From contig JBGAJN010000003.1 of assembly GCA_044224905.1 (NCBI GenBank), positions 434,001-498,000 on the forward strand: a stretch of 64,000 bases of DNA. The letters are read 5' to 3'. Origin of the DNA: JBGAJN01 sp044224905. Lineage in GTDB: Bacteria > Verrucomicrobiota > Verrucomicrobiia > Limisphaerales > JBGAJN01. The position numbers and the translations under genes were made by a program. Numbering within the stretch: the stretch's first letter is position 1; each line of letters begins with the position of its first letter. Below the pieces are notes generated by a model that had not been told where the DNA came from, did no database searches, and worked only from the letters and a program-made list of their open reading frames with translations. Positions 8,504-17,165 of this stretch are shown in pieces.

Positions 8504-11500
8504 ATGAAGAACGATAAAGCGAAGCCAGCCAAAGCCCAAGCCGCGGCGACTTCTCCTGCGGACAAGAAAACTCAGGCACCAATGCTGCCGGTGCCCGCGC
8601 TGTTTCGGCGCGTCGATTGGTGGGCGTTTACCATCACGACGGTTCTATCTTTCATCGGCTACTTTCTGACGCTGGCACCGAACCAGACCCTTGAAGACTC
8701 CGGCGAACTGGCCACCGGTTCCTTCTACGCGGGAATTCCGCATCCGCCTGGGTACCCAGTGTGGACCTTGTTCACGTGGGTGTTCACCCGGATCCTGCCG
8801 ATCGGGAACATCGCCTGGCGCGTTGGCGTTTCTTCCGCGGTGGCCGGGGCGGTCGCGTGCGGTCTGCTGGCCTTGGTGGTTTCGCGCGGTAGCAGCATGA
8901 TGATTCAGGGGTTGGCGGAGATCAAAGATCTCGAGCGCAAATGGGAAGACGCTCTGTGTCTCGTGTCTGGATTTGTCGCCGGCATGCTCATGGCATTCAA
9001 CGGTTACTTTTGGAGTCAGGCCGTCATCGTCGAGGTTTACACCATCAGCGTGTTGTCCCTGATGATTGTGTTGGTTTGCTTGCTGCACTTCGCTTATGCG
9101 CCGCAGAAACGATCTTATCTTTATTGGGCAATGTTCGCCTTCGGCATTTGTTTTACCAATCACCAGACGTTGATTGTTGCGGCGGTGGGCATTGAAATCT
9201 TGATCGCAGCCGCGCACCCTAAAATGGGACGTGATTTATTCCTCGGCAACAGCGTCCTCTTCGTGCTGGCGATCTTGATGAAGATCAACGGGAAACTGAC
9301 AATGATGGACGGCAACATGCCGCTGTTCGTCATTTTCAATGTGATTGGAATTCTTTCGATCATTCTTTGCGGCTGGCTTGCCGTTCAGACCAAAGGTCTC
9401 GGAACCGAGACGGCGTCGGTGGTGCTGATGGGCGTGTGCTGGATTCTCGGCGCAGCGTTCTATTTCTACATGCCGATCGCGAGCATGAGCACGCCCCCAC
9501 TCAACTGGGGTTACCCGCGCACGGTGGAAGGTTTCTGGCACGCGCTGCAACGCGGTCAATATGAAAAGGCCAATCCGGCCAATATTGTCGATGAACCCGA
9601 CCGTTTTGCCGGCCAAGTGCTGCAATACTTCAGCGGCGCAGCGGAAGAATTCAACGTCGTCTACCTGATGATCGGCGTCATACCGTTCGTGCTGCTCGGC
9701 TATCGGTTGTATCGCGAAGGTGCGGCTAAGGATTTGCGCTGGCTCGGAATTGTCAACGGATCGCTCGTGGTGCTGTTCCTTATTGCGGCATACGTGAGCC
9801 AATCGGGTAAGATGGGGCATTGGGACGCGCGCGGATTGGTGCATCTGATCTGGTTCTTCATCGGCGGCCTGGTCTGCGCCGACCTCCTGCTCCTGATTCA
9901 CGTGATGGTTCGTTATCTTCACAAGCCCGAACGTGCGTGGATGTTCGGGTTGTCCGCGATCTATCTTGGCCTCGCGCTGCTACTGTTGGTCCTTCTCAAT
10001 CCCGCGCCCGATCGTCAAAGCCAGTCGCTGAACAAGGTCTTCTTCACGTCGTCGCACGTGATGATTTCGATCTGGATCGGTTACGGTATCGCCATCCTCG
10101 GCGCGTACCTCGCCACGCACTATCAGGCGCTGCGGAATACTGCCCTTGCGATCGGCGCGGGCGCCGGCGCCATCGCTTTATATGCGCTCGCCAGTGTCAA
10201 AACGATGTACTGGTTGGAGAAGTTTACCGGAATCTTCGGCGTTGCGTTGGCGGCCGTGTTCGTAATCTCGCTGCTGTTGAAGAAAGATCGCGCGCCGCTG
10301 TTTTCATTGGTCGGCTTGTGCGCGCTGATGCCCATTTATTCGATCAGCGGTCACTGGTGGGAAAATGAGCAACGCGGGCATCTTTTCGGTTACTGGTTCG
10401 GTCACGACATGTTTACGCCGCCTTTTAAAGGGCCGGACGGCAAATTGAGCTATGATAAAACGCTCCGTGAGGAACTTCTCAAGGGCACCAACGCGGCGAT
10501 GATTTATCCGGAAATGGATCGCAACACCGTTCTCTTCGGTGGAACGGATCCCGGCCGTTTCTGTCCGACGTACATGATTTATTGCGAGAGCTTCATCCCG
10601 CCGAGCGCGCGCCAAAGCGAGGATCCGGCATTCGACCGTCGCGATGTTTACATCATCACGCAGAACGCTCTCGCCGACGCGACGTACCTGCGCTACATCC
10701 GCGCGCACTACAATCGCAGCCGGGAAAAAGATCAGCCGTTCTTCACGGAGTTTTTCCACACGGATCTTTTGGCGCCGTTGGACACGTTCTTTACCGATCT
10801 CGGTGCGAAGATTGAAAAAGGCCGTCGTGAGCGCGGAGTCTATCCGCCGAAGGAAATTCTCACGCCGACGATCGACGATTCGCAACAGGCGTTTCAGGAA
10901 TACATTGCGGATGCGCAGCGCCGTCTCGATCACGACCGCCGCGCTCCGAACGAGCCGAGGCAGATCAAACCCGGTGAACAGGTTGAAATTCGCGATGGTC
11001 GCGTGCAGGTGTCCGGTCAGGTCGCCGTGATGGCGATCAACGGCCTCTTGACGAAAAACATCTTCGACAAAAATCCCGATCACGAATTCTACGTTGAAGA
11101 AAGCTTCCCGCTCGACTGGATGTTTCCGTACCTCACTCCGTTCGGAATCATCATGAAGATCAACCGGAAACCGATTCCCGAAATGACGGAAGAGATGGTT
11201 CGCCGCGATCACCAGTTCTGGACTGATTACTCCGAGCGCATGATCGGTAATTGGATAACGTATGACACGCCGGTCTCAAATATCTGCGCCTTCGCGGAGC
11301 GCGTCTACCTCAAGCGTGATTTGCGTGACTTCAAGGGCGATCCCCGGTTCGTTCGCGACGATGATGCGCAGAAAGCGTTCTCCAAGCTCCGTAGCGCTCA
11401 GGCGGGATTGTACACCTTCCGCATTAATGGCCAGCGGTCGCCAGCCGAGCGGAATCGCATGATCAAGGAGGCGGACTTTGCTTTCCGCCAGGCTTTCGCG

Positions 11501-12136
11501 TTCTGCCCTTATAGTCCGGAAGCCGTTTTCCGCTACATCAATTTGCTCATGTCGCTGGGACGCATCGACGATGCGATTATGATCGTCAAAACGTCCAAGA
11601 AGCTCGACCCGGAAAATGGAGCTATGAACGGTCTGGTCGAACAGCTTGAGGGCATGCGCCGTCAGTCGGGCGCGGCAAGCGGTCCAGGAGGCAACAACTT
11701 CCAGGAAATCTTCAATCGCGTGGGCGCGACCTTGTCACAAGGCCAAACCCAGCAGGCGATCGCGATGTTGGATCAGATTCTCAACATGCCGACGGCCAAT
11801 CCGCAGGAAGCCCAGAGCGTCGCACTCTCCGTAGCGCAGGCATTCCAGCAGTTGAACAACTTCCCCCATCTGGAAACGGCGATGAAGAAAATCACGACGC
11901 TGACGCCGGAGAGCCCGGAAGCGTGGTACGACCTTGCGGCCGTGGAAGCGGTGTTGAACAAGCCCGAAGACTTGGTCCAAGCCTTGGGAAAATCGCTGAG
12001 CCTTAGCGCGAAGCGTTTGAAGGACAGCCCGAAGGCGGCCAATGCGAAGGATTTGTTGCTCGTCGCGAAAACGGACCCGCGGTTCGCGCCCTACACGAAC
12101 AACGCCGAGCTCAAGAAGCTTTTGCAGGCGAAGTAA
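8504..12136 (+). CDS. DUF2723 / GT117 family membrane protein with C-terminal TPR repeats
   Basis: A 1210-residue membrane protein. After a Lys/Ala-rich cytoplasmic leader comes the DUF2723 domain (about 35-230), with the family hallmark LEDSGELATGSFYAGIPHPPGYP following the first membrane helix; the acidic DSGE stretch is the probable active-site loop. About a dozen further hydrophobic helices follow to about residue 640, then a soluble region (about 640-990) and TPR-like helices to the end (about 990-1205). The family is classed as glycosyltransferase 117 and related to protein O-mannosyltransferases, which use lipid-linked sugar to glycosylate secreted proteins. The ATG at 8504 is preferred because the upstream extension (from 8396) overlaps the preceding gene. 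The TPR tail may bring in partner or substrate proteins. Confidence 0.85.
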   Translation: MKNDKAKPAKAQAAATSPADKKTQAPMLPVPALFRRVDWWAFTITTVLSFIGYFLTLAPNQTLEDSGELATGSFYAGIPHPPGYPVWTLFTWVFTRILPIGNIAWRVGVSSAVAGAVACGLLALVVSRGSSMMIQGLAEIKDLERKWEDALCLVSGFVAGMLMAFNGYFWSQAVIVEVYTISVLSLMIVLVCLLHFAYAPQKRSYLYWAMFAFGICFTNHQTLIVAAVGIEILIAAAHPKMGRDLFLGNSVLFVLAILMKINGKLTMMDGNMPLFVIFNVIGILSIILCGWLAVQTKGLGTETASVVLMGVCWILGAAFYFYMPIASMSTPPLNWGYPRTVEGFWHALQRGQYEKANPANIVDEPDRFAGQVLQYFSGAAEEFNVVYLMIGVIPFVLLGYRLYREGAAKDLRWLGIVNGSLVVLFLIAAYVSQSGKMGHWDARGLVHLIWFFIGGLVCADLLLLIHVMVRYLHKPERAWMFGLSAIYLGLALLLLVLLNPAPDRQSQSLNKVFFTSSHVMISIWIGYGIAILGAYLATHYQALRNTALAIGAGAGAIALYALASVKTMYWLEKFTGIFGVALAAVFVISLLLKKDRAPLFSLVGLCALMPIYSISGHWWENEQRGHLFGYWFGHDMFTPPFKGPDGKLSYDKTLREELLKGTNAAMIYPEMDRNTVLFGGTDPGRFCPTYMIYCESFIPPSARQSEDPAFDRRDVYIITQNALADATYLRYIRAHYNRSREKDQPFFTEFFHTDLLAPLDTFFTDLGAKIEKGRRERGVYPPKEILTPTIDDSQQAFQEYIADAQRRLDHDRRAPNEPRQIKPGEQVEIRDGRVQVSGQVAVMAINGLLTKNIFDKNPDHEFYVEESFPLDWMFPYLTPFGIIMKINRKPIPEMTEEMVRRDHQFWTDYSERMIGNWITYDTPVSNICAFAERVYLKRDLRDFKGDPRFVRDDDAQKAFSKLRSAQAGLYTFRINGQRSPAERNRMIKEADFAFRQAFAFCPYSPEAVFRYINLLMSLGRIDDAIMIVKTSKKLDPENGAMNGLVEQLEGMRRQSGAASGPGGNNFQEIFNRVGATLSQGQTQQAIAMLDQILNMPTANPQEAQSVALSVAQAFQQLNNFPHLETAMKKITTLTPESPEAWYDLAAVEAVLNKPEDLVQALGKSLSLSAKRLKDSPKAANAKDLLLVAKTDPRFAPYTNNAELKKLLQAK

Positions 12137-12158
12137 GGCGCGGCCCTTTGAGGCCCCG

Positions 12159-12611
12159 TTACTTGTCGGCTGGATCTTCGTTCAACAGACCGATCGCGTC
12201 TTCGGACGAACCGGCGCCGCGTGACTCCATCGCGCGGAGAAATTCCGTGATCGTCTTCTTCTGCAGCGGCGTGAAGTTGCTGATCTTCTGCGCGAAGTAA
12301 TCCTTGTGCTCGAGAATGAACTCAAATTGCACGCGGATGGAATCAGGAATGATGTCCTGCCGGTCGTAGGACTCGACGGAAGCCAGCATGAACGCCGGCA
12401 GAAAAAACTGGAACGCTTCCGGAGTAAACACATTCAGCGCACCGTGATAGTGACGCGCATCCGCCGTGGAGATTTCCTGCCACTTTTTCCCTTTGAAAAA
12501 CGCGGTTACCGCCGTGCACTCAAAACATTTGTAGGGGCAGTGAGTGATGTTCTCGTCGCCAGGATAGGCGACCTCGGAGAAAGCGGTCTGGATTTTTTCT
12601 TTGAGTGCCAT
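12159..12611 (-). CDS. DUF6714-like conserved hypothetical protein
   Basis: A 150-residue soluble protein, MALKEKIQTAFSEVAYPGDE at the start. It has a small Cys cluster (HCPYKCFEC) near residue 30 and the phrase YHGALNVFTPEAFQFFLPAF, which resembles DUF6714-type proteins of unknown function. The ATG at 12611 is preferred over a TTG seven codons upstream. It is convergent with the GT117 gene, whose stop lies 22 bases away. I cannot assign a role. Confidence 0.65.
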   Translation of the reverse strand: MALKEKIQTAFSEVAYPGDENITHCPYKCFECTAVTAFFKGKKWQEISTADARHYHGALNVFTPEAFQFFLPAFMLASVESYDRQDIIPDSIRVQFEFILEHKDYFAQKISNFTPLQKKTITEFLRAMESRGAGSSEDAIGLLNEDPADK

Positions 12612-12659
12612 CACGTAAAGGAATCGAAGCAAATCCGACGCGCGAAGTGAAGGCTAAAC

Positions 12660-13190
12660 TCACCGACGACTTCGGAGCGATGGCTTGGGGCGTTCGGGAT
12701 GTTGTGAAAATCTCCGGACAAATCCCGAGATTTGCACCAAGGCAAACGCACTAAATCCAGTAATCAACCACTTGGTGGAACTGCCCAGGTGATGCGTGCC
12801 ATCGACGTTGGTCCGGTACAGCGTTTGCGCAACCATGCCGAGCAGCACCAGAGTGCTCGTGCCGAAATACAGCAACCAGCCGTTGATCCAGTGCAATGTC
12901 TCTCCTCTTCGCGCTGGGGCCAGCCAGTAGTCGGGATTTGGCAGACTAATGGCGGAGTCAGGCAGTCGCGGAATTAAGACTGTTAACGCGACAAAGATTC
13001 CACTCAGAAAAACCAGCAAGCCCGCACCGAACAGCATGAATGATCGTTTCTGCATCCAACCGTTCGCCACTCCAGACATGTCAAAGTGGGTGGACATCTT
13101 CTCTGGAAGTTGTGGATAGAAATGCACCGCTTGTGCGATCAAGGCGGCGTTCACAGCGACGAACAAAAGGAATGGCCAACGCAACTTCAC
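12660..13190 (-). CDS. DUF1648 domain membrane protein
   Basis: A 176-residue protein with four predicted membrane helices. The N-terminal block FYPQLPEKMSTHFDMSGVANGW is the DUF1648 signature, found in SdpI-like immunity proteins and in many uncharacterised membrane proteins. The start is GTG at 13190. It lies 49 bases upstream of the DUF6714-like gene in the same direction and is divergent from the TPR gene at 13279. Nothing links it to a specific toxin here, so the function stays open. Confidence 0.75.
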   Translation of the reverse strand: MKLRWPFLLFVAVNAALIAQAVHFYPQLPEKMSTHFDMSGVANGWMQKRSFMLFGAGLLVFLSGIFVALTVLIPRLPDSAISLPNPDYWLAPARRGETLHWINGWLLYFGTSTLVLLGMVAQTLYRTNVDGTHHLGSSTKWLITGFSAFALVQISGFVRRFSQHPERPKPSLRSRR

Positions 13191-13278
13191 ACCCGATGCT
13201 TACCGGAAATTTACAAACCGGGCACGTGCAAATTTGCGCGCACTTTCATTTGCGGTCCGTTTTTGTCACACTCCGGCC

Positions 13279-13779
13279 ATGATCGAACTCGTGCCTCCGG
13301 ACAGTCACTACTTGCGCGGTGCGCAGGGATGGCTGGAACTCGGGAATCCTCACGAAGCCATTCAGGAACTTGAACGGCTGAGCCCGGCCGCGCGCGCTCA
13401 TCCAGACGCCTTGCAAACCGAGTGGGAAATCTATTCGGTGCAGAAGCAGTGGGAAGCCGCCCTGGCCGTCGGTCAGCGCGCCGTGAAGCTGGTTCCCGAA
13501 TTCCCCTCCGGCTGGATCAATCGCTCCTACGCGCTGCACGAATTGCGCCGAACCAGCGAAGCCCGCAACCTATTGCTCCCGGCGGCGGCAACGTTCCCAA
13601 ACGAAGCAACCATTGCCTACAATCTCGCGTGCTACACCTGTCAACTTGGCGATCTCGATGAGTCGCGCGCTTGGCTGATCCGCGCCATGCAAATCGCTCC
13701 TGACGCGAAGCGCATCAAGAGCATGGCCTTGACGGATAATGATCTGGCACCATTGCGATCCGTCATTTCGACCATGTGA
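13279..13779 (+). CDS. Small tetratricopeptide repeat protein
   Basis: A 166-residue soluble protein made of TPR-like helix pairs (GAQGWLELGNPHEAIQELER, WEAALAVGQRAVKLVPEFPS, EATIAYNLACYTCQLGDLDE). The alternation of W/L/G/Y and A/A/P positions at about 34-residue spacing supports four to five repeats. No signal peptide. The ATG at 13279 opens directly on the first repeat; upstream codons are not family-like. Probably a protein-protein scaffold. It is followed after 22 bases by a membrane-bound PQQ-like protein. Confidence 0.8.
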   Translation: MIELVPPDSHYLRGAQGWLELGNPHEAIQELERLSPAARAHPDALQTEWEIYSVQKQWEAALAVGQRAVKLVPEFPSGWINRSYALHELRRTSEARNLLLPAAATFPNEATIAYNLACYTCQLGDLDESRAWLIRAMQIAPDAKRIKSMALTDNDLAPLRSVISTM

Positions 13780-13801
13780 CGTGTCGACGTCGTTGAGTTA
13801 A

Positions 13802-15388
13802 ATGCCTGACCAACATCCACCAATCCCTCTCGAGCCGATTCCCCGCAAGCCCATCCGTTGGTGGCCAGCGGGAGTAATCTGTTTGCTCGCAGGATTCGCG
13901 GTGCTGATCGTGCGGAACTTCGGCGAAGCCACGCATCAAGAACGAAACATCCGTACGGCGGTCGCACTGGTTTGCTCGAGTGGGCTTCTGCTGTTGTGGT
14001 GGCTCTTTTTCTCACGCGTGCGTTGGATGCTCCGACTGATCGCAGTGGCGTGTCTCGGGCTCGCCGGTTTATTGATTAAACAGTTCTTCGTGATCCACGG
14101 CGTCAGCGGCGACCTCGTGCCGATTGTGGAGTTGCGTCGCCGAGCCATCGTCACCCCGCAGCTTGAATCAGCGCAAATATCCGCAACTCGCGCCAACCTT
14201 GAAACTGTCACCGGCAGCTTTCCGCAGTTCCTCGGCCCCGACCGCAACGGTGTTTTGGTGGGACCCAAACTTGAGTCCGATTGGAAGTCGCAACCGCCGC
14301 GTCTGCTCTGGCGCAAACCCGTGGGGGCTGCGTGGTCGGGTTTCGCCGTGCAGGGCGCAATCGCAATCACCCAAGAACAACTGGGCGAAGAAGAGTCAGT
14401 CGTCGCCTACGAAACGACGACCGGGCGAACACTGTGGACGCATCGCGACCGCGCGCATTACCACACCGTCATTGCCGGTGAAGGTCCGCGCGCGACGCCG
14501 ACGATTTCCGGCGACCGCGTGTTCACGCAAGGCGCGACAGGTTTGCTGAACTGTCTCGATCTTAAAAGTGGGCGGTTGCTTTGGTCGCACGATATCGTTC
14601 GGGAGAATCACGCGAAGCTCGACGGTTGGGGATTTGCCGGATCGCCGTTAGCGATGGGGGAGAAAGTGATCGTAAATCCTGGCGGCCCCGACGGTCATTC
14701 GCTCGTCGCATATCACCGCGATACCGGCGCGAGAATTTGGAGCGCGGGTAATGACGTGGCTGGCTACAGTTCCCCGATACTCGTTTCCTTGGCCGGTGCT
14801 GCGCAAATTCTGATCTTCAATCAAGGCGCGCTGTTCGCTCACGAGCCCGAGCGCGGGAAGATTCTTTGGCGCTACCCGTGGCCGACAAATCATCCACACG
14901 TCACGCTGCCCCTCATCGTCGCGAGCAATCAAGTGCTCGTCGCCACGGGCTACGGAAACGGTGCCGAACTGCTCCAGATCGACCCGGGCCCGAACGCGAC
15001 TATGACGCCTCGACGGGTGTGGAAATCGAATCGTCTAAAGCCCAAGTTCGCCAACCTCATCCGACGCGACGGTTTCGTTTACGGTCTCGACGACGGCATC
15101 TTCGTGTGTGTGGAGATTGCCACGGGCCAACTGCGTTGGAAGGAGGGTCGTTACGGCCACGGCCAAATCCTGCTCGTCGATCAACTCCTCCTGATCATGG
15201 CCGAGAGCGGCGACTTGGTGCTGTTCGAACCGCGTCCCGATACGCCGCGTGAACTTGCCCGCTTCCCGGTCCTCACGGGTAAGACTTGGAACCCGCCCGC
15301 GCTCGCTGGCGACCTGCTGCTGATGCGCAATGACCGCGAAGCCGCCTGCTTTCGCCTGCCGGTCAATCGGTCGGCTCCGTCGAAATAG
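13802..15388 (+). CDS. Membrane-anchored PQQ-like beta-propeller protein
   Basis: A 528-residue protein. Three hydrophobic segments (about 22-40, 53-70 and 76-95) anchor it, followed from about residue 140 by an eight-blade-type propeller of the pyrrolo-quinoline-quinone fold. Blade motifs of the form G-x-x-L-W are seen, such as TTGRTLWTHRD, KSGRLLWSHDI, DTGARIWSAGN and ATGQLRWKEG. The segment FPQFLGPDRNGVL is the local version of the W-P-x-x-L-G-P start found in the other three propellers of this window (19008, 22396, 37738). No quinone or catalytic residues can be named, and such proteins are often non-enzymatic. Role unknown; probably envelope-associated. Confidence 0.82.
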   Translation: MPDQHPPIPLEPIPRKPIRWWPAGVICLLAGFAVLIVRNFGEATHQERNIRTAVALVCSSGLLLLWWLFFSRVRWMLRLIAVACLGLAGLLIKQFFVIHGVSGDLVPIVELRRRAIVTPQLESAQISATRANLETVTGSFPQFLGPDRNGVLVGPKLESDWKSQPPRLLWRKPVGAAWSGFAVQGAIAITQEQLGEEESVVAYETTTGRTLWTHRDRAHYHTVIAGEGPRATPTISGDRVFTQGATGLLNCLDLKSGRLLWSHDIVRENHAKLDGWGFAGSPLAMGEKVIVNPGGPDGHSLVAYHRDTGARIWSAGNDVAGYSSPILVSLAGAAQILIFNQGALFAHEPERGKILWRYPWPTNHPHVTLPLIVASNQVLVATGYGNGAELLQIDPGPNATMTPRRVWKSNRLKPKFANLIRRDGFVYGLDDGIFVCVEIATGQLRWKEGRYGHGQILLVDQLLLIMAESGDLVLFEPRPDTPRELARFPVLTGKTWNPPALAGDLLLMRNDREAACFRLPVNRSAPSK

Positions 15389-15392
15389 TCAC

Positions 15393-15420
15393 TTGCGGAA
15401 TTGGTGTATTACGGTAATTT
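15393..15420 (+). promoter_or_regulatory. Candidate promoter of the GbsR/MarR regulator gene
   Basis: TTGCGG at 15393-15398 and TAATTT at 15415-15420 are spaced by 16 bases and resemble sigma-70 -35 and -10 elements. The -10 lies inside the left arm of the palindrome at 15413-15440, so a bound regulator would block initiation. Matching is by eye. Confidence 0.35.
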
Positions 15421-15440
15421 CTGTTGTGACAGAAATTACC
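15413..15440. promoter_or_regulatory. Perfect 28-bp palindrome, probable GbsR/MarR autoregulatory operator
   Basis: The left arm GGTAATTTCTGT (15413-15424) and right arm ACAGAAATTACC (15429-15440) are exact reverse complements around TGTG. It ends six bases before the ATG of the regulator gene (15447) and covers the candidate -10. Dimeric winged-helix repressors commonly bind such sites next to their own gene; binding here is inferred. Confidence 0.65.
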
Positions 15441-15446
15441 GACACT

Positions 15447-15986
15447 ATGAACAAGCTGAGCGCAGTCCAACAGAAGTTCATCCTCCACTGGGGCGAGATG
15501 GGAACCAAATGGGGCATCAATCGCACGGTTGCCCAGATTCACGCCCTCCTGTTTATTTCGCCAAAGCCCCTGAACGCCGACGATCTCGTTGCCACCTTGG
15601 ACGTCGCGCGATCCAACGTCAGCAACAGCCTGAAAGAGCTGCAGGGTTGGGGAATTGTGAAGCGCGTGCACGTCATGGGAGATCAACGCGACCACTTCGA
15701 AAGCATGAAGGACGTTTGGGAGATGTTCCGCGTCGTCCTCGACGAGCGGAAGAAGCGCGAGATCGATCCCACGCTGGCGATGCTGCGTTCGTGCGTGGCC
15801 GAAGCAGAGAAAGACAAAGAGACCGACGAATACACCGAACAGAAGCTACGCGAACTCGCTGATTTCTTTGCTGTCACGACGGTTTGGTATGACCAAGTGC
15901 GGCAATGGCCGACGGGCGCGTTGACGAAGTTCGTCAAGTTGGGCGGTAAGATCAAAAAACTTTTGGGCATCACCGGCGAAGAGTAA
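15447..15986 (+). CDS. GbsR/MarR family transcriptional regulator
   Basis: A 179-residue DNA-binding protein. The N-terminus (VQQKFILHWGEMGTKWGINRTVAQIHALLF) is typical of the GbsR branch of MarR regulators, followed by the winged-helix recognition region DDLVATLDVARSNVSNSLKELQGWGIVKRVHVMGDQRDHF at about 45-85. The C-terminal half is helical and would form the dimer interface. ATG 15447 is chosen; GTG 15426 is in frame but lies inside the palindrome. GbsR relatives control choline/osmoprotectant genes in Bacillus, but no such genes lie next door. Instead the downstream genes are a TIGR01777 oxidoreductase and a DUF2071 protein, which may be its targets. Confidence 0.85.
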   Translation: MNKLSAVQQKFILHWGEMGTKWGINRTVAQIHALLFISPKPLNADDLVATLDVARSNVSNSLKELQGWGIVKRVHVMGDQRDHFESMKDVWEMFRVVLDERKKREIDPTLAMLRSCVAEAEKDKETDEYTEQKLRELADFFAVTTVWYDQVRQWPTGALTKFVKLGGKIKKLLGITGEE

Positions 15987-16205
15987 GGCGCTTCGCCATT
16001 TCGGAAGGCGAAATTCTATGAACACGGAAATCACACACAAAGGTGCCGGGTTTCTTCACGCGTGGATGGTCCGCGTGATCGGTCGCGTTCTTGGCCCTGG
16101 TCGTCTGAAGTGTTTCCACCAAACGTCGCCGACTGCCAAAAGCTCCGAACCGCGGGCGCCAAAGAAATCCCGTCATCACGCGGCGACAACGTTCTTCGAA
16201 ATGCC

Positions 16206-17162
16206 ATGAACCAACGAATCATATTGGCGGGCGGTAGCGGCTTTCTCGGTCAGGCCTTGGCGAAACGGTATCGGGCAAATGGTTGGGACGTCGTCGTGTT
16301 GACCCGTTCGCCGAAAGAGCGCGCCGACGGTGTTCGGGAAATTTCCTGGGACGCGGAAACGCTCGGCGCGTGGGCAACGGAACTGAATGGAGCGGTCGCT
16401 GTCGTCAACCTCACGGGGCGTTCCGTGGATTGCCGCTACACCGCAGTGAATCGCAAGTTGATCATGGATTCCCGGGTGAACTCGACGCGCATCGTGGGCG
16501 AAGCGATCGGGCGTTGCGCGCAGCCTCCGAAGGTCTGGCTCAACTCGTCCACCGCCACGATCTACAAGCACGCTTTCGATCGCGCCGCTGACGAATTCTG
16601 CACGGAGTTTGATTCCGCGAAGGAGGCGCGTGACGCGTTTTCGGTCGAAGTGGCGATGGCCTGGGAAAAGACCTTCAACGAAGCGCCCACACCAGCAACG
16701 CGGAAAGTCATTCTGCGAACCACGATGGTTCTCGGCTTATCCAGCAACAGCGTCTTTCCCGTTCTGCGACGCCTGACACGATTCGGTTTGGGCGGCCGCA
16801 TGGGCAACGGCCGGCAATATGTCTCGTGGATTCACGAGGAGGATTTTTGTCGCGCCATCGAATGGTTGATCGCGAAGGAAGATTTCTCCGGCCCGGTTAA
16901 TCTCGCGGCGCCTCAGCCGCTCACGAACTCGGACATGATGCGGGCGATGCGCGAGCTTTGCGGCGTGCCGGTCGGTCTGCCGGCACCAGAGTTCGCTTTG
17001 GAGATCGGTGCATTTTTTCTGCGGACGGAAACCGAACTGATCCTTAAGAGCCGCCGCGTCGTTTCCGAGCGGTTGCGCGCCGGTGGCTTTGAATTTCACT
17101 TTCCAGATTTCCGCGAGGCGATTGCAGACCTGGAGGCGCGCACTGGAGGAACGAAAGGATGA
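16206..17162 (+). CDS. TIGR01777 family NAD(P)-dependent epimerase-like oxidoreductase
   Basis: A 318-residue atypical short-chain dehydrogenase. The dinucleotide-binding loop GGSGFLG is at residues 8-14. Family landmarks are NLTGRSVDCRY, NSSTATIY, ILRTTMVLG and GGRMGNGRQYVSWIHEEDF, and the C-terminal DUF1731-like region (PQPLTNSDMMRAMRE) is complete. Substrate is unknown for the family; E. coli YfcH is a member. The ATG at 16206 opens on the Rossmann fold. It lies 219 bases after the GbsR regulator and its stop nearly abuts the DUF2071 gene, which suggests one transcription unit. Confidence 0.88.
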   Translation: MNQRIILAGGSGFLGQALAKRYRANGWDVVVLTRSPKERADGVREISWDAETLGAWATELNGAVAVVNLTGRSVDCRYTAVNRKLIMDSRVNSTRIVGEAIGRCAQPPKVWLNSSTATIYKHAFDRAADEFCTEFDSAKEARDAFSVEVAMAWEKTFNEAPTPATRKVILRTTMVLGLSSNSVFPVLRRLTRFGLGGRMGNGRQYVSWIHEEDFCRAIEWLIAKEDFSGPVNLAAPQPLTNSDMMRAMRELCGVPVGLPAPEFALEIGAFFLRTETELILKSRRVVSERLRAGGFEFHFPDFREAIADLEARTGGTKG

Positions 17163-17165
17163 GTC

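Noticed and set aside
16018..16209. A 63-codon frame between the GbsR regulator and the TIGR01777 gene
   Set aside because: No ribosome binding site, no family features, overlaps the next start; looks like spacer.
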